Shown: positions 46,775 through 54,825 of the stretch, piece by piece
Position numbering within the stretch: the first letter of the stretch is position 1
Layout of the letters: every line of letters starts with the position of its first letter
DNA from: Anaerolineae bacterium
Lineage (GTDB): Bacteria; Chloroflexota; Anaerolineae; Anaerolineales; UBA4823
Direction: 5' to 3'
Assembly: GCA_003327455.1 (NCBI GenBank)
Contig: QOQU01000005.1
Span: 62,001 to 126,000 of the forward strand
Length of the DNA: 64,000 nucleotides
Program-made: the position numbers and the translations under genes
The notes under the pieces: model-generated
Databases searched by the model: none
Seen by the model: only the letters and a program-made list of their open reading frames with translations
What the model was told of the DNA's origin: nothing

Positions 46775-47458
46775 TTATTCCAATTGCAAGGATTGACCCG
46801 GAGAAAGCACATGGACTTGAGTGGAGGTTTCTGATTCAACCCGCTTCTTCCAATCCTGCACGTCCTGAGCGATCAGATCCCAGGTGTTGTAGTGAATCGG
46901 AATGACCTGTTTGGGTTGGATGAGTTTGACAGCCCGCAAAGCATCAGCTGGCCCCATCGTAAAATTATCACCAATCGGAAGCACAGCCAGATCAATGCCT
47001 TCTTCGCCGATCAGGCGCATGTCACCGAACAGGCCAGTATCACAGGCGAGATAGAGTTTCTTTCCTTCTAAGGTAGTGAGCAGGAAGCCGGCCGGGTTGC
47101 CCCCGTACGAACCATCCGGTAAAGCCGAGCCATGCAACGCCTGGGTCAGTTTGAGGTAGCCGAATGGATGGTTAAAGCCACCACCGATGTGTTGTGGATG
47201 GGTGCGCACGCCTTGATTGCCCAACCAGTTGGCGATCTCAAAATTGCTGATCACCAAAGCATTGTTTCTTTTGGCGATCGATACCGTATCACCGACGTGA
47301 TCCCCGTGTCCGTGGCTGACAAGAATAAAATCGGCCTTTAACTCCGCTTCTTTGACCGGAGCGACCGGATTACCGCTAATGAAAGGATCAACCAGGATGT
47401 GATAAGTTCCGCTTTTGATTGCCAGGCTGGCATGTCCAAGCCAGGTAATGGTTGTCAT
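46775..47458 (-). CDS. UPF0173-family metal-dependent hydrolase
   Basis: A 227-residue metallo-beta-lactamase-fold protein with ITWLGHASLAIKSG, metal motif SHGHGDHVGD, LACDTGLFGDM, LPIGDNFTMGP and IPIHYNTWDLI, which define the UPF0173 family. The physiological substrate is unknown. A strong TAGGAGG site precedes the ATG. It lies 48 bases upstream of the molybdoenzyme gene on the same strand. Confidence 0.93.
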   Translation of the reverse strand: MTTITWLGHASLAIKSGTYHILVDPFISGNPVAPVKEAELKADFILVSHGHGDHVGDTVSIAKRNNALVISNFEIANWLGNQGVRTHPQHIGGGFNHPFGYLKLTQALHGSALPDGSYGGNPAGFLLTTLEGKKLYLACDTGLFGDMRLIGEEGIDLAVLPIGDNFTMGPADALRAVKLIQPKQVIPIHYNTWDLIAQDVQDWKKRVESETSTQVHVLSPGQSLQLE

Positions 47459-47792
47459 CTTTTTCCTCCTATATGAAAATTTGGATTTCTTTTATTACCG
47501 AGGTCTTTTTGTTATGCTCTGCAAGACTTTAATTTTCTAGCTCTATTTTATCCGAAAATACCTCATTGAAATAAGAAACAACAACGGATACTCAATCTCA
47601 TCTTTATTTAGGTCTTTGCCCTAAAGTAGCCGCAAGCTGGACTCAACTCTGACCTTTGCGGGCTTTCTATAGGGATTTCTTGAAATTCTGTCTACCCTCC
47701 GATAGATATGCTAATATGTAATCTTTCATATTTCAGCGCTTGTCAGTATAATGCTTGCAGATTGAATAAAACCGTTGATCTGAGGCAGGCGT
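47459..47792. other. Divergent intergenic region
   Basis: About 330 AT-rich bases between the UPF0173 gene (-) and the thioesterase gene (+). TATAAT at 47747-47752 lies 40 bases before the thioesterase ATG, with only a poor -35. No further gene, strong hairpin or repeat is seen. Confidence 0.5.
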
Positions 47793-48191
47793 ATGGATTT
47801 TCATGATCTCATTCAACCAGGCCTTTCGCGTTTGGACACCTATCTGGTCGAAGAGGAGCATACCGCAAAACATGTGGGCAGTGGTTCTTCGCGAGTTCTG
47901 GCTACACCATGGATGATTCTCTTTATGGAACGCACCTGTCATCGTTGTCTGGCAGAACGATTGCCGAGCGGCTACTCCAGTGTTGGGACGGCTGTGGATA
48001 TCCGCCATCTTGCGCCAGCCAGGGTGGGTAGTACGGTTGAGGTGCGCGGCGAGGTATTGAGCGTGGATGGCTCGCGGGTGTTCTTCTCGGTTGAAGTACG
48101 CCAGGGGGAAACCATCATTGGCAATGGTAAACATGAACGATTTATCATTGATGAACAGAGATTTCTCAAACGCCTCGGCGAGGCAAAATGA
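47793..48191 (+). CDS. FlK-like hotdog thioesterase
   Basis: A 132-residue hotdog-fold acyl-CoA thioesterase. The fluoroacetyl-CoA thioesterase (FlK) catalytic residues are matched by Thr38 (LATPWM), Glu46 (FMERTC) and His72 (DIRHLAP); the spacings 8 and 26 equal those of FlK Thr42, Glu50 and His76. The natural substrate is probably a small acyl-CoA, not necessarily fluorinated. Its ATG follows a TATAAT by 40 bases; the next gene begins one base after its stop. Confidence 0.85.
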   Translation: MDFHDLIQPGLSRLDTYLVEEEHTAKHVGSGSSRVLATPWMILFMERTCHRCLAERLPSGYSSVGTAVDIRHLAPARVGSTVEVRGEVLSVDGSRVFFSVEVRQGETIIGNGKHERFIIDEQRFLKRLGEAK

Positions 48192-48192
48192 C

Positions 48193-49266
48193 ATGCGGGT
48201 TCTGCTGGATGGCTGGCAGTTAATTTATGACCCACTCTCTGCCGCAGCTTTTCATCTCCTGGAAATCCTTGAAGCCTTGCAGCAGGATATTGAGCTGATC
48301 CTGGCGCTTCCTGCTGAGAAACCCGACTGGCTCGCGCCAGAGGTTTCTGTTTTTGTGCTGCCGCGCTCGTCCTCTGCCTTCGATCATTTTCGCTGGGTGC
48401 AGGTGGATTTGCCAGAGATTGCGCGGAGAATTCGGGCGGATGCAATTCACTCGCTTCACGGCTCGGCGCCCCTGTTTTTTCCTCAGACTTTGTTCTACAG
48501 CCCTACCGAGCTTGTGGAGCAGCACAGAAAGAGACGGCTGACTTTGTGGGAACGAATCGATGAAGCTTTTGGTTGGGGCGGGGTGAGTCGAGCGATATCC
48601 CTTGATCGAAAAGCCGTTTTTGATACCAAGCAGTCAACCGAAGCGGATTGGCAAAGGCGAAGCGAGCAGGTAGGAGGTCCTGTTTCCTGGATCATGAGTC
48701 AAACCCACCCTGTGCCAGACATCCCCTATTTTCTTTATCGAAGCCTGGGAGATTGGAGGCATTTACAACTGTTGTTGGAGGTATGGACGAAGACAACTGC
48801 CCATTTAGGGGATCAGGCGACCCTGGTTATCGTCTGCTCCAATCGCCGGGAACAGGAACAAATCGAGACCCACAGCACGGCAGAGTTTTTACAAACCCTT
48901 CATCTTTTTGCAGATGTTACACCTGCTCGATTGTTGTCCTTGCTGAAAAGTGCGCTGGCTCTGGTTCAACTCGAGGGCGAACCACTCTGGGGCGGCTTAG
49001 CCCGGAGAGCACTGGCTTATGGCGTTCCTGTGGTTGGTTTTGAGCTTCCTTCGTTGGGCGAGGCGGTAGGCCCCGCCGGCTATCTCGTCCCGCCAAATGA
49101 CCTGCGGGCACTTTCGGCTGCAATGATGACTCTGGTTGTGGAGGAAGAGGTTTTATCCAGTTTGCAGACGCAAGCCCGCTTACAGGCAAGAGGGTGGGAG
49201 AGGGCAAGTTTCCGCCGAGGGATGTTGCGCCTGTATCACCAGACGGTTGTCAAATCGAAGGTTTGA
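48193..49266 (+). CDS. Glycosyltransferase (GT4-like)
   Basis: A 357-residue cytoplasmic protein with the GT-B pattern. The C-terminal half has LLSLLKSALALVQLEGEPLWGGLARRALAYGVPVVGF and LPSLGEAVGPAGYLVPPND, matching the donor-binding E-x7-E-like region of GT4 transferases (the first segment quoted in parts). The N-terminal half is divergent and lacks a clear acceptor motif. ATG 48193 lies just after the thioesterase stop with GAGG 10 bases upstream; the open frame upstream is read through the other gene. Donor and acceptor unknown. Confidence 0.8.
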   Translation: MRVLLDGWQLIYDPLSAAAFHLLEILEALQQDIELILALPAEKPDWLAPEVSVFVLPRSSSAFDHFRWVQVDLPEIARRIRADAIHSLHGSAPLFFPQTLFYSPTELVEQHRKRRLTLWERIDEAFGWGGVSRAISLDRKAVFDTKQSTEADWQRRSEQVGGPVSWIMSQTHPVPDIPYFLYRSLGDWRHLQLLLEVWTKTTAHLGDQATLVIVCSNRREQEQIETHSTAEFLQTLHLFADVTPARLLSLLKSALALVQLEGEPLWGGLARRALAYGVPVVGFELPSLGEAVGPAGYLVPPNDLRALSAAMMTLVVEEEVLSSLQTQARLQARGWERASFRRGMLRLYHQTVVKSKV

Positions 49267-49324
49267 GCTTCCAGGTATCTCCTGTGCTGAAACCTGGTCG
49301 CGGCTGAGCCTGGCAGAGAAAAAT

Positions 49325-50110
49325 TTATTTTCCCCTCAAGATGCGCGTCCCGAACAACCCGAGCAGAATGCCTGCCAATAAGAAGACTACCCCCACAATC
49401 CCCAACAAAGGCGAAGAAGACGATCTGCCTGGTGTCGGTTCTTCGGCCAGGGATTGAGAATTCTTTTGCGCCCCAAAGTCGAGATAGGTCTCATCGCCGG
49501 CGCTAAGTTTGATGTTGATGGTGTTGATGGTAGTCGGATTATAACCATCTGGAATGGCAACCGAGATGGTGTACTCTCCCTCTGGCAAATCATTGAAGCA
49601 AACTGGATCGCTGCCGCTGCGCGACTCGGCTGTAAAACTCGCTTTTCCAGACCGCTCTGCAAGGCTGATAGCCCCGGAGGGGATGGCGTTCTCGCTCTCC
49701 TGGCGCAAGGCGTCTCCATTTAGGTCTTCATATAATAAGACACAGATGATACCTGTCCCCGGTAGAGGGGTTGGTGTAGGAAGTTCTGGGGTAGGAGTGG
49801 GGCTGGGTCCGGGTGTTGGCGTTTGGATGACCGGTCCGCCGAGTCCTAACAGGAGTTCTTGCCCGACAATGATGTTATCACCCGTCAGTTTATTGAGACC
49901 GCGTAACTCTTCTATAGGTACTCCCGAGATCAAGGAGATGCGAATCAGCGTGTCACCGGGTTGAACGATGTAAATAATCCTGCCGTCAGGTCCCGGCGTA
50001 GGAGTCGGAAACGGTGTGAGCTGAGCAGGAAAGGCAGCGCGGGTGGTCATAGACGGAATTAACCAGCCGCTGATGAGAAGAAGCGCGATCAAAAGCCAAA
50101 CCTTTTTCAT
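49325..50110 (-). CDS. Membrane-anchored LysM protein with SdrD-B-like domain
   Basis: A 261-residue surface protein. Signal peptide (residues 1-25), Pro/Thr linker, a LysM domain (IYIVQPGDTLIRISLISGV, about residues 45-92) that binds GlcNAc polymers such as peptidoglycan, another Pro/Thr linker, then a prealbumin/SdrD-B-like beta domain (LYEDLNGDALRQESENAIPSG, in part) and a C-terminal transmembrane helix with a basic end (RILRGK). Likely cell-wall contacting. It shares a strand with the MFS gene upstream. Confidence 0.85.
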   Translation of the reverse strand: MKKVWLLIALLLISGWLIPSMTTRAAFPAQLTPFPTPTPGPDGRIIYIVQPGDTLIRISLISGVPIEELRGLNKLTGDNIIVGQELLLGLGGPVIQTPTPGPSPTPTPELPTPTPLPGTGIICVLLYEDLNGDALRQESENAIPSGAISLAERSGKASFTAESRSGSDPVCFNDLPEGEYTISVAIPDGYNPTTINTINIKLSAGDETYLDFGAQKNSQSLAEEPTPGRSSSSPLLGIVGVVFLLAGILLGLFGTRILRGK

Positions 50111-50126
50111 AGGGGGGATTATATCA

Positions 50127-51296
50127 TTAGAGTGATTTCCGCCGCGTCAGCGTCCACAGGGCAATCAGGGCAAGCAGGTTGAACAAAATCGCTACTCCCA
50201 GGTTGGTGAAGATTCCCACCCGATAGAGCGGAGCTGCAAAGAGAGCTCCCAGAGCGCGCCCCAGCGAGTGGCTTGCTCCGGTGGAAGAGAGCATCGTTGC
50301 CCGTTTTTCGGGCAGAATTTCACTCATCAAAGGAATGCTGCTCACCAAAGTAAACTCAAAGGTGATATAGAAAAAGAACAACCCAAGCACGGCTGCAACC
50401 GTGGAGCCATGCCCTTGGGTTAAGCCAATCGCAGCGAAAATGTTCAGCAGAATGCCAAGGCTGACGGTTTGAGGCTTCCCCAGTTTATCCACAAAACCAG
50501 CTACCAGGAATTCACCGATCAATTCTGAGATGCCGATTACGGCTGTGGTTGCACCCAGCGCAGCAATTTTCAGTTGAAATGCGTCCTCTAACCATACCCC
50601 AAAGACCAGATTGATGACCTCATTGGCTGCGCTGATCGAGAGCCCAATGGCGAGCCCGTGCAGCGCCAGGCTGGAAGAAAGTACCGCCAGAAAATTGTGC
50701 TTTTCACCCGGAATCTTGCCAGGGATGGAAGCCTCGCCTGGCACGTATAAGAATAGCCCAATTGAGATTAACAACCCCAGGACAGTAAATGCCCCAAAGG
50801 GTGCCTGCCATCCCACCCGGGCGATCAATAAACCGACAACAGGAACGCCGATCAGGAAGGATAACGACCATCCCAATTCCATCAGGGCCATTACCCGCCC
50901 CCGCGAGGCATAAGCGACTTTATCCCCAATATGCGCAAGCAAGGACGGGTCGAAGATATATTTCCCCAGCATGGTCAATAAAAGCGCCAGGGAAAAAGCT
51001 GTAAAGCTCGGTCTGATCAGCACAACCGATGTCCCAACTGTGCATAAAGCCATGCCCAAAATCATGCCCGTTTTTCGCCCGCGGCTGTCACCGATGCTGG
51101 CAAATAGCGGCGCTAAGGCTCCTAAAACGGCGCGGGTTGTCAGGATTAAGGACATTTGCTCAAGGGAAACCCCCAGGGCTGTCCGAAAAATCCCCAGAAA
51201 AGGGTAAACCATGCGGTACAGCGTATTTAGCAAAATCCGACACAGGGTGAAAAAGGCTAAACGCCTCACCGAAATTGGAAAGGAACGACTTTTCAT
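50127..51296 (-). CDS. MFS transporter
   Basis: A 389-residue major facilitator protein with about twelve hydrophobic helices. The inter-helix motif A is seen as IGDSRGRKTGMI between helices 2 and 3. Substrate not predictable. It ends 17 bases before the LysM gene and starts 8 bases after a six-helix membrane protein gene, so the three are probably co-transcribed. Confidence 0.88.
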   Translation of the reverse strand: MKSRSFPISVRRLAFFTLCRILLNTLYRMVYPFLGIFRTALGVSLEQMSLILTTRAVLGALAPLFASIGDSRGRKTGMILGMALCTVGTSVVLIRPSFTAFSLALLLTMLGKYIFDPSLLAHIGDKVAYASRGRVMALMELGWSLSFLIGVPVVGLLIARVGWQAPFGAFTVLGLLISIGLFLYVPGEASIPGKIPGEKHNFLAVLSSSLALHGLAIGLSISAANEVINLVFGVWLEDAFQLKIAALGATTAVIGISELIGEFLVAGFVDKLGKPQTVSLGILLNIFAAIGLTQGHGSTVAAVLGLFFFYITFEFTLVSSIPLMSEILPEKRATMLSSTGASHSLGRALGALFAAPLYRVGIFTNLGVAILFNLLALIALWTLTRRKSL

Positions 51297-51304
51297 CGGT
51301 TAAG

Positions 51305-51931
51305 TCAAGTCGCGGAGGATGGGATGGACGGCGATTGTCGCAGGGGACGGTTGATCAAATCCGCCAGGCTCCAGCAGGCAGCCGTAAGCAAGATCACCAG
51401 GGCGAGAAAAATAACTCTCAATATCCCGGCCTGACTGTTCAGCATGGGCATTTCGGGGTGTAAGACATATTCAGCATTGCGCAGTGCAAGCAGCAGCGCA
51501 GCACTGAAGAGAAAATTGACCAAACCGGTCAGGCGGGGGGTTGCCAGGATCGTGGTGGCGAGTTGAAAGACCAGACCGATAATCGCAAAGTTTAAAGGGA
51601 TGCGAAAGCGGGGTTCATATAGGAACAATCCATTCCAGCTTGCCTGCATAACCCACAAGGACATCGGCAGGAAAAGCACCCAAAAGATCAAAGCGCTGCG
51701 TTGTAATGCAATTGACCAGTCCAGAAAGTTCGCTTTGCGGCTGATGAAACCATAAAAACCGCAGACGCCGCTATAGGCAAAGCTTATGAGGGCTGCCCAT
51801 ACCCAGCCACCGTGAAAATAAACCAGCCGGGCCTGGTTGCCGAGCGTTTTTTCAGGGGGAGCCAGGATAGCGATGAGGATGGCAAGCAGGATCAGAAAGG
51901 CGGTGCGAAAAATGAGGTGAGCAGGCTTCAT
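51305..51931 (-). CDS. Six-TM membrane protein, weakly CcmC-like
   Basis: A 208-residue membrane protein with six helices. RLVYFHGGWVWAALISF resembles the first His-containing helix of CcmC/CcsA heme-handling proteins, and a second His lies in YVLHPEMP. The WWD motif of that family is not seen, so a role in cytochrome maturation is only a suggestion and no other ccm genes are nearby. It precedes the MFS gene on the same strand. Confidence 0.6.
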   Translation of the reverse strand: MKPAHLIFRTAFLILLAILIAILAPPEKTLGNQARLVYFHGGWVWAALISFAYSGVCGFYGFISRKANFLDWSIALQRSALIFWVLFLPMSLWVMQASWNGLFLYEPRFRIPLNFAIIGLVFQLATTILATPRLTGLVNFLFSAALLLALRNAEYVLHPEMPMLNSQAGILRVIFLALVILLTAACWSLADLINRPLRQSPSIPSSAT

Positions 51932-52182
51932 CGACTCCTCTCTATAATAATAGGATCATTTGATAGAAAAGCAGACAAGTTATTATAGCTTAAGGTATTG
52001 GGGTTTTTCTGCTCGACTCTTCAAGAATCAAAGAGTCACACTGGTTCCTGGCTCTCAATGATGATGAGACGTGATGCCTTATTAAGTCGTTAATGCTTGC
52101 TTTCCTATCAGAGATTGTACCCTGGCACTCCTCCACGCAAACAAGCTGATTCCTGTACTTCTTCTTGCATCGCGAAATGCGC

Positions 52183-52188
52183 TATAAT
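52183..52188 (+). promoter_or_regulatory. Probable -10 element of ftsK
   Basis: TATAAT lies 38 bases before the ftsK ATG. A convincing -35 at the right distance is missing. The rest of the gap from 51932 shows no gene. Confidence 0.45.
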
Positions 52189-52226
52189 GAAATCGATCGG
52201 TTAGAATTTTCAGGAAACAAACGGAT

Positions 52227-54644
52227 ATGCCAAAGAAATCTTCATCTTCCCCAAATCGCCCGGCTTCTAAAAAATCTTCCGCGAAGTCGCCCAGGGGAGG
52301 AGTCAAGACAACCACAGGATACCGGATAAAGGCATCATCTGAACCACGCTTCGCCTGGCTCAGGAAATTTGTCCAGACAGTTCTGCGGCGCCCTGCCAAG
52401 CAACAAGTTCCTCGGAGAACCTCCCCGATAAACAATAAAGGTGGTTCACCAAAAAAAGATGGGTTATCGCTAGACCAAAAACTGGATTTGTTGGGGGTGG
52501 TCTTTTTAGCAACAGGGGTTTTGGCATTGCTGAGCATGGTCTCAGTCTCTCAGGGTTGGCTGACAAATGTCTTGGTTGAGTTCTTATTGAACGCCTTTGG
52601 ATGGGGTGCGGTTATTTTGCCGTTGGTGCTGATGGCCTTGGGAGCATGGCTGATTTTGCGCCGTTTTGAACGGGTTCCAACTCCAACGATCGAACGTCTG
52701 GTTGGGGTTTTTTCCCTTTTTCTAAACATTCTGGTCATCTTCCATTGGTTTGGAGTTATCTTTGGGGTGACCGAAGTTCAGCAAGACAGGGCAACCATTC
52801 TATTTGGGGGAAAGGTTGGGGCTGTTTTTTATAATTTATTAGAAAACGGTTTAGGCTTGATAGGGGCGACCATTGCTCTATTTTCCTGGACACTCATTTC
52901 GTTGATCTTTGCTTTCGACGTTCGTCTGGCGCAGGCGTTAAGCAGTCTGGCTCACCTTGGGACGCTAATCCTGGATTGGTGGGATGAGCGACAATCGCGA
53001 GAAAAAAATGGGGGACAGCGCCTGGCTGATGGCAACATCTCACCTGGTTCCTCTCTATCGTTATCCCCTACCCCGGTTTCATCCATTCACCCTGGTCAAA
53101 AGGTTGGTCAGAGCGATCCAGCAGTCGCGCTGCGAGGTACAAGAGATGGAAGCGAGCCTACGGTGAATTGGCAGTTGCCCAGTCTGCCCGAAATGTTAGA
53201 CACCGGTGGTACCATCCCCAACTCAGACGAGATCGACCAACATCGTGCCCGAGTGATTGAAGAAACGCTCAATTCCTTTGGCGCACCCGCTCATGTTGTG
53301 GAGATTAATCGTGGTCCGGTGATTACTCAGTTTGGCGTGGAGCCTGATTTTATCGAAACCCGCAGCGGTAGGATGCGTGTCCGTGTGGGCAAGATTGCGG
53401 CTTTAGCCGACGATCTGGCACTGGCACTATCCGCCCGCAGTGTCCGCATCCAGGCCCCCGTACCAGGTAAAGGCTACGTCGGGATTGAAGTCCCCAACGA
53501 ACAACCAGCTCTGGTGCACTTAAGAGATGTGATCGAGAGCGAGGCTTTTCAACGCTTGCGCTCGCCGTTGCGCTTTGCCTTGGGGCAGGATGTCAGTGGG
53601 CGGGCAGTGGCAATTGACCTGGCAGCGATGCCGCATCTGCTCATTGCCGGCACTACTGGCTCGGGCAAATCGGTGTGCGTGAATGCACTGATTACCTGTC
53701 TGTTATTGCATAACACGCCTGCCCAGTTACGCCTGATTATGGTTGATCCAAAACGGGTGGAACTTTCTAACTATAATGGTATTCCTCATTTGTTGACGCC
53801 AGTTGTGGTCGAATTGGAGCGAGTAACTGGCGTATTGCAATGGGTGACGCGGGAAATGGAAGGTCGTTACCAGAAATTAGCCAACGCCGGATGTCGAAAC
53901 ATTGCTGAATACAACGTAAAAGCGGCGCGAGGGGAAAATACTCTCCCCTATCTGGTGGTGATTATTGACGAATTGGCTGACCTGATGATGCTTGCCCCCG
54001 AAGAAACCGAACGTTCTCTCACCCGCCTTGCCCAACTGGCACGCGCAACCGGTATTCATCTGGTGATCGCCACTCAGCGTCCTTCGGTGGATGTGGTGAC
54101 CGGCTTAATCAAGGCAAATTTTCCAGCCCGCATTGCCTTTGCGGTTGCCTCGGGTATTGATAGTCGCGTGATCCTCGATCAACCTGGAGCTGAGAGATTA
54201 CTCGGTCGCGGCGATATGCTCTTTCAGGCTCCGGATGCAGCTGCGCCCATTCGCCTGCAAGGTGCTTTTGTCTCCGATGGGGAAATTCAGCGTCTGGTCG
54301 AATTTTGGCAAGCTCAAAATCAGGGTGCTGGCAGCAGGATCAGCGCTGAAATTGTTGCCTCTCTTCCCAGTGGTGTTCCGTTGAAGCAGATGCCGCTATG
54401 GGATGATCAGATTGCTGAGGAGAGTCAGGATCCGTTATTCCTTGAAGCGGTAGATATTGCCAGACGACAAGGGCGAGCGTCAATTTCCATGCTTCAACGG
54501 CGATTGCGCATCGGTTATACGCGAGCAGCGCGCCTGATCGAAGCGATGGAGGAAAAAGGAATTGTCGGTCCACCAATGCCTGGTACGGGGACGCGGGAGG
54601 TGTTAGATTACGGCGAGGCAGCCCCACCGGCAGGGGAAGAGTAA
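52227..54644 (+). CDS. ftsK: DNA translocase FtsK/SpoIIIE
   Basis: An 805-residue septal DNA pump that clears chromosome from the division site. A basic Ser/Pro/Lys-rich start of about 85 residues, four transmembrane helices (about residues 90-235), a linker, then the motor domain: Walker A GTTGSGKSVCVN, Walker B VVIIDELADLMM, and a C-terminal winged-helix gamma domain (SISMLQRRLRIGYTRAARLIE, in part) that reads KOPS-like sequences. It is immediately followed by palindromic repeats. Confidence 0.97.
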   Translation: MPKKSSSSPNRPASKKSSAKSPRGGVKTTTGYRIKASSEPRFAWLRKFVQTVLRRPAKQQVPRRTSPINNKGGSPKKDGLSLDQKLDLLGVVFLATGVLALLSMVSVSQGWLTNVLVEFLLNAFGWGAVILPLVLMALGAWLILRRFERVPTPTIERLVGVFSLFLNILVIFHWFGVIFGVTEVQQDRATILFGGKVGAVFYNLLENGLGLIGATIALFSWTLISLIFAFDVRLAQALSSLAHLGTLILDWWDERQSREKNGGQRLADGNISPGSSLSLSPTPVSSIHPGQKVGQSDPAVALRGTRDGSEPTVNWQLPSLPEMLDTGGTIPNSDEIDQHRARVIEETLNSFGAPAHVVEINRGPVITQFGVEPDFIETRSGRMRVRVGKIAALADDLALALSARSVRIQAPVPGKGYVGIEVPNEQPALVHLRDVIESEAFQRLRSPLRFALGQDVSGRAVAIDLAAMPHLLIAGTTGSGKSVCVNALITCLLLHNTPAQLRLIMVDPKRVELSNYNGIPHLLTPVVVELERVTGVLQWVTREMEGRYQKLANAGCRNIAEYNVKAARGENTLPYLVVIIDELADLMMLAPEETERSLTRLAQLARATGIHLVIATQRPSVDVVTGLIKANFPARIAFAVASGIDSRVILDQPGAERLLGRGDMLFQAPDAAAPIRLQGAFVSDGEIQRLVEFWQAQNQGAGSRISAEIVASLPSGVPLKQMPLWDDQIAEESQDPLFLEAVDIARRQGRASISMLQRRLRIGYTRAARLIEAMEEKGIVGPPMPGTGTREVLDYGEAAPPAGEE

Positions 54645-54647
54645 AGC

Positions 54648-54687
54648 CCTCACCCCCGACCCCTCTCCCGAAGGGCGAGGGGAAATG
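54648..54687. repeat. Palindromic repeat half-copy after ftsK
   Basis: A 40-base unit beginning CCCTCACCCCCGACCCCTCT and containing GAAGGGCGAGGGGA. It is nearly identical to the first part of the repeat inside the E1 gene (14760 onward). Confidence 0.8.
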
Positions 54688-54768
54688 CCCTCACCCCCGA
54701 CCCCTCTCCCATGGGGAGAGGGGAGTTTGATCCCCTTCTCCTTTAGGGAGAAGGGTTGAGGATGAGGG
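54688..54768. repeat. Palindromic repeat full copy after ftsK
   Basis: An 81-base element starting CCCTCACCC and ending GGATGAGGG (terminal inverted repeat with one mismatch). Two internal hairpins (CCCCTCTCCC/GGGAGAGGGG and CCTTCTCC/GGAGAAGG). Same family as the 78-bp copy at 14760-14837. Its position may make it a terminator for ftsK. Confidence 0.8.
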
Positions 54769-54825
54769 ATAAAGGCAAAAGGTATCAGGGTGCCTGAGCA
54801 GCGCGAGGGGAGAAACCCTAACTAT

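Noticed and set aside
48067-48192. Upstream extension of the glycosyltransferase frame
   Set aside because: It is a shadow of the thioesterase gene; ATG 48193 fits the operon spacing.
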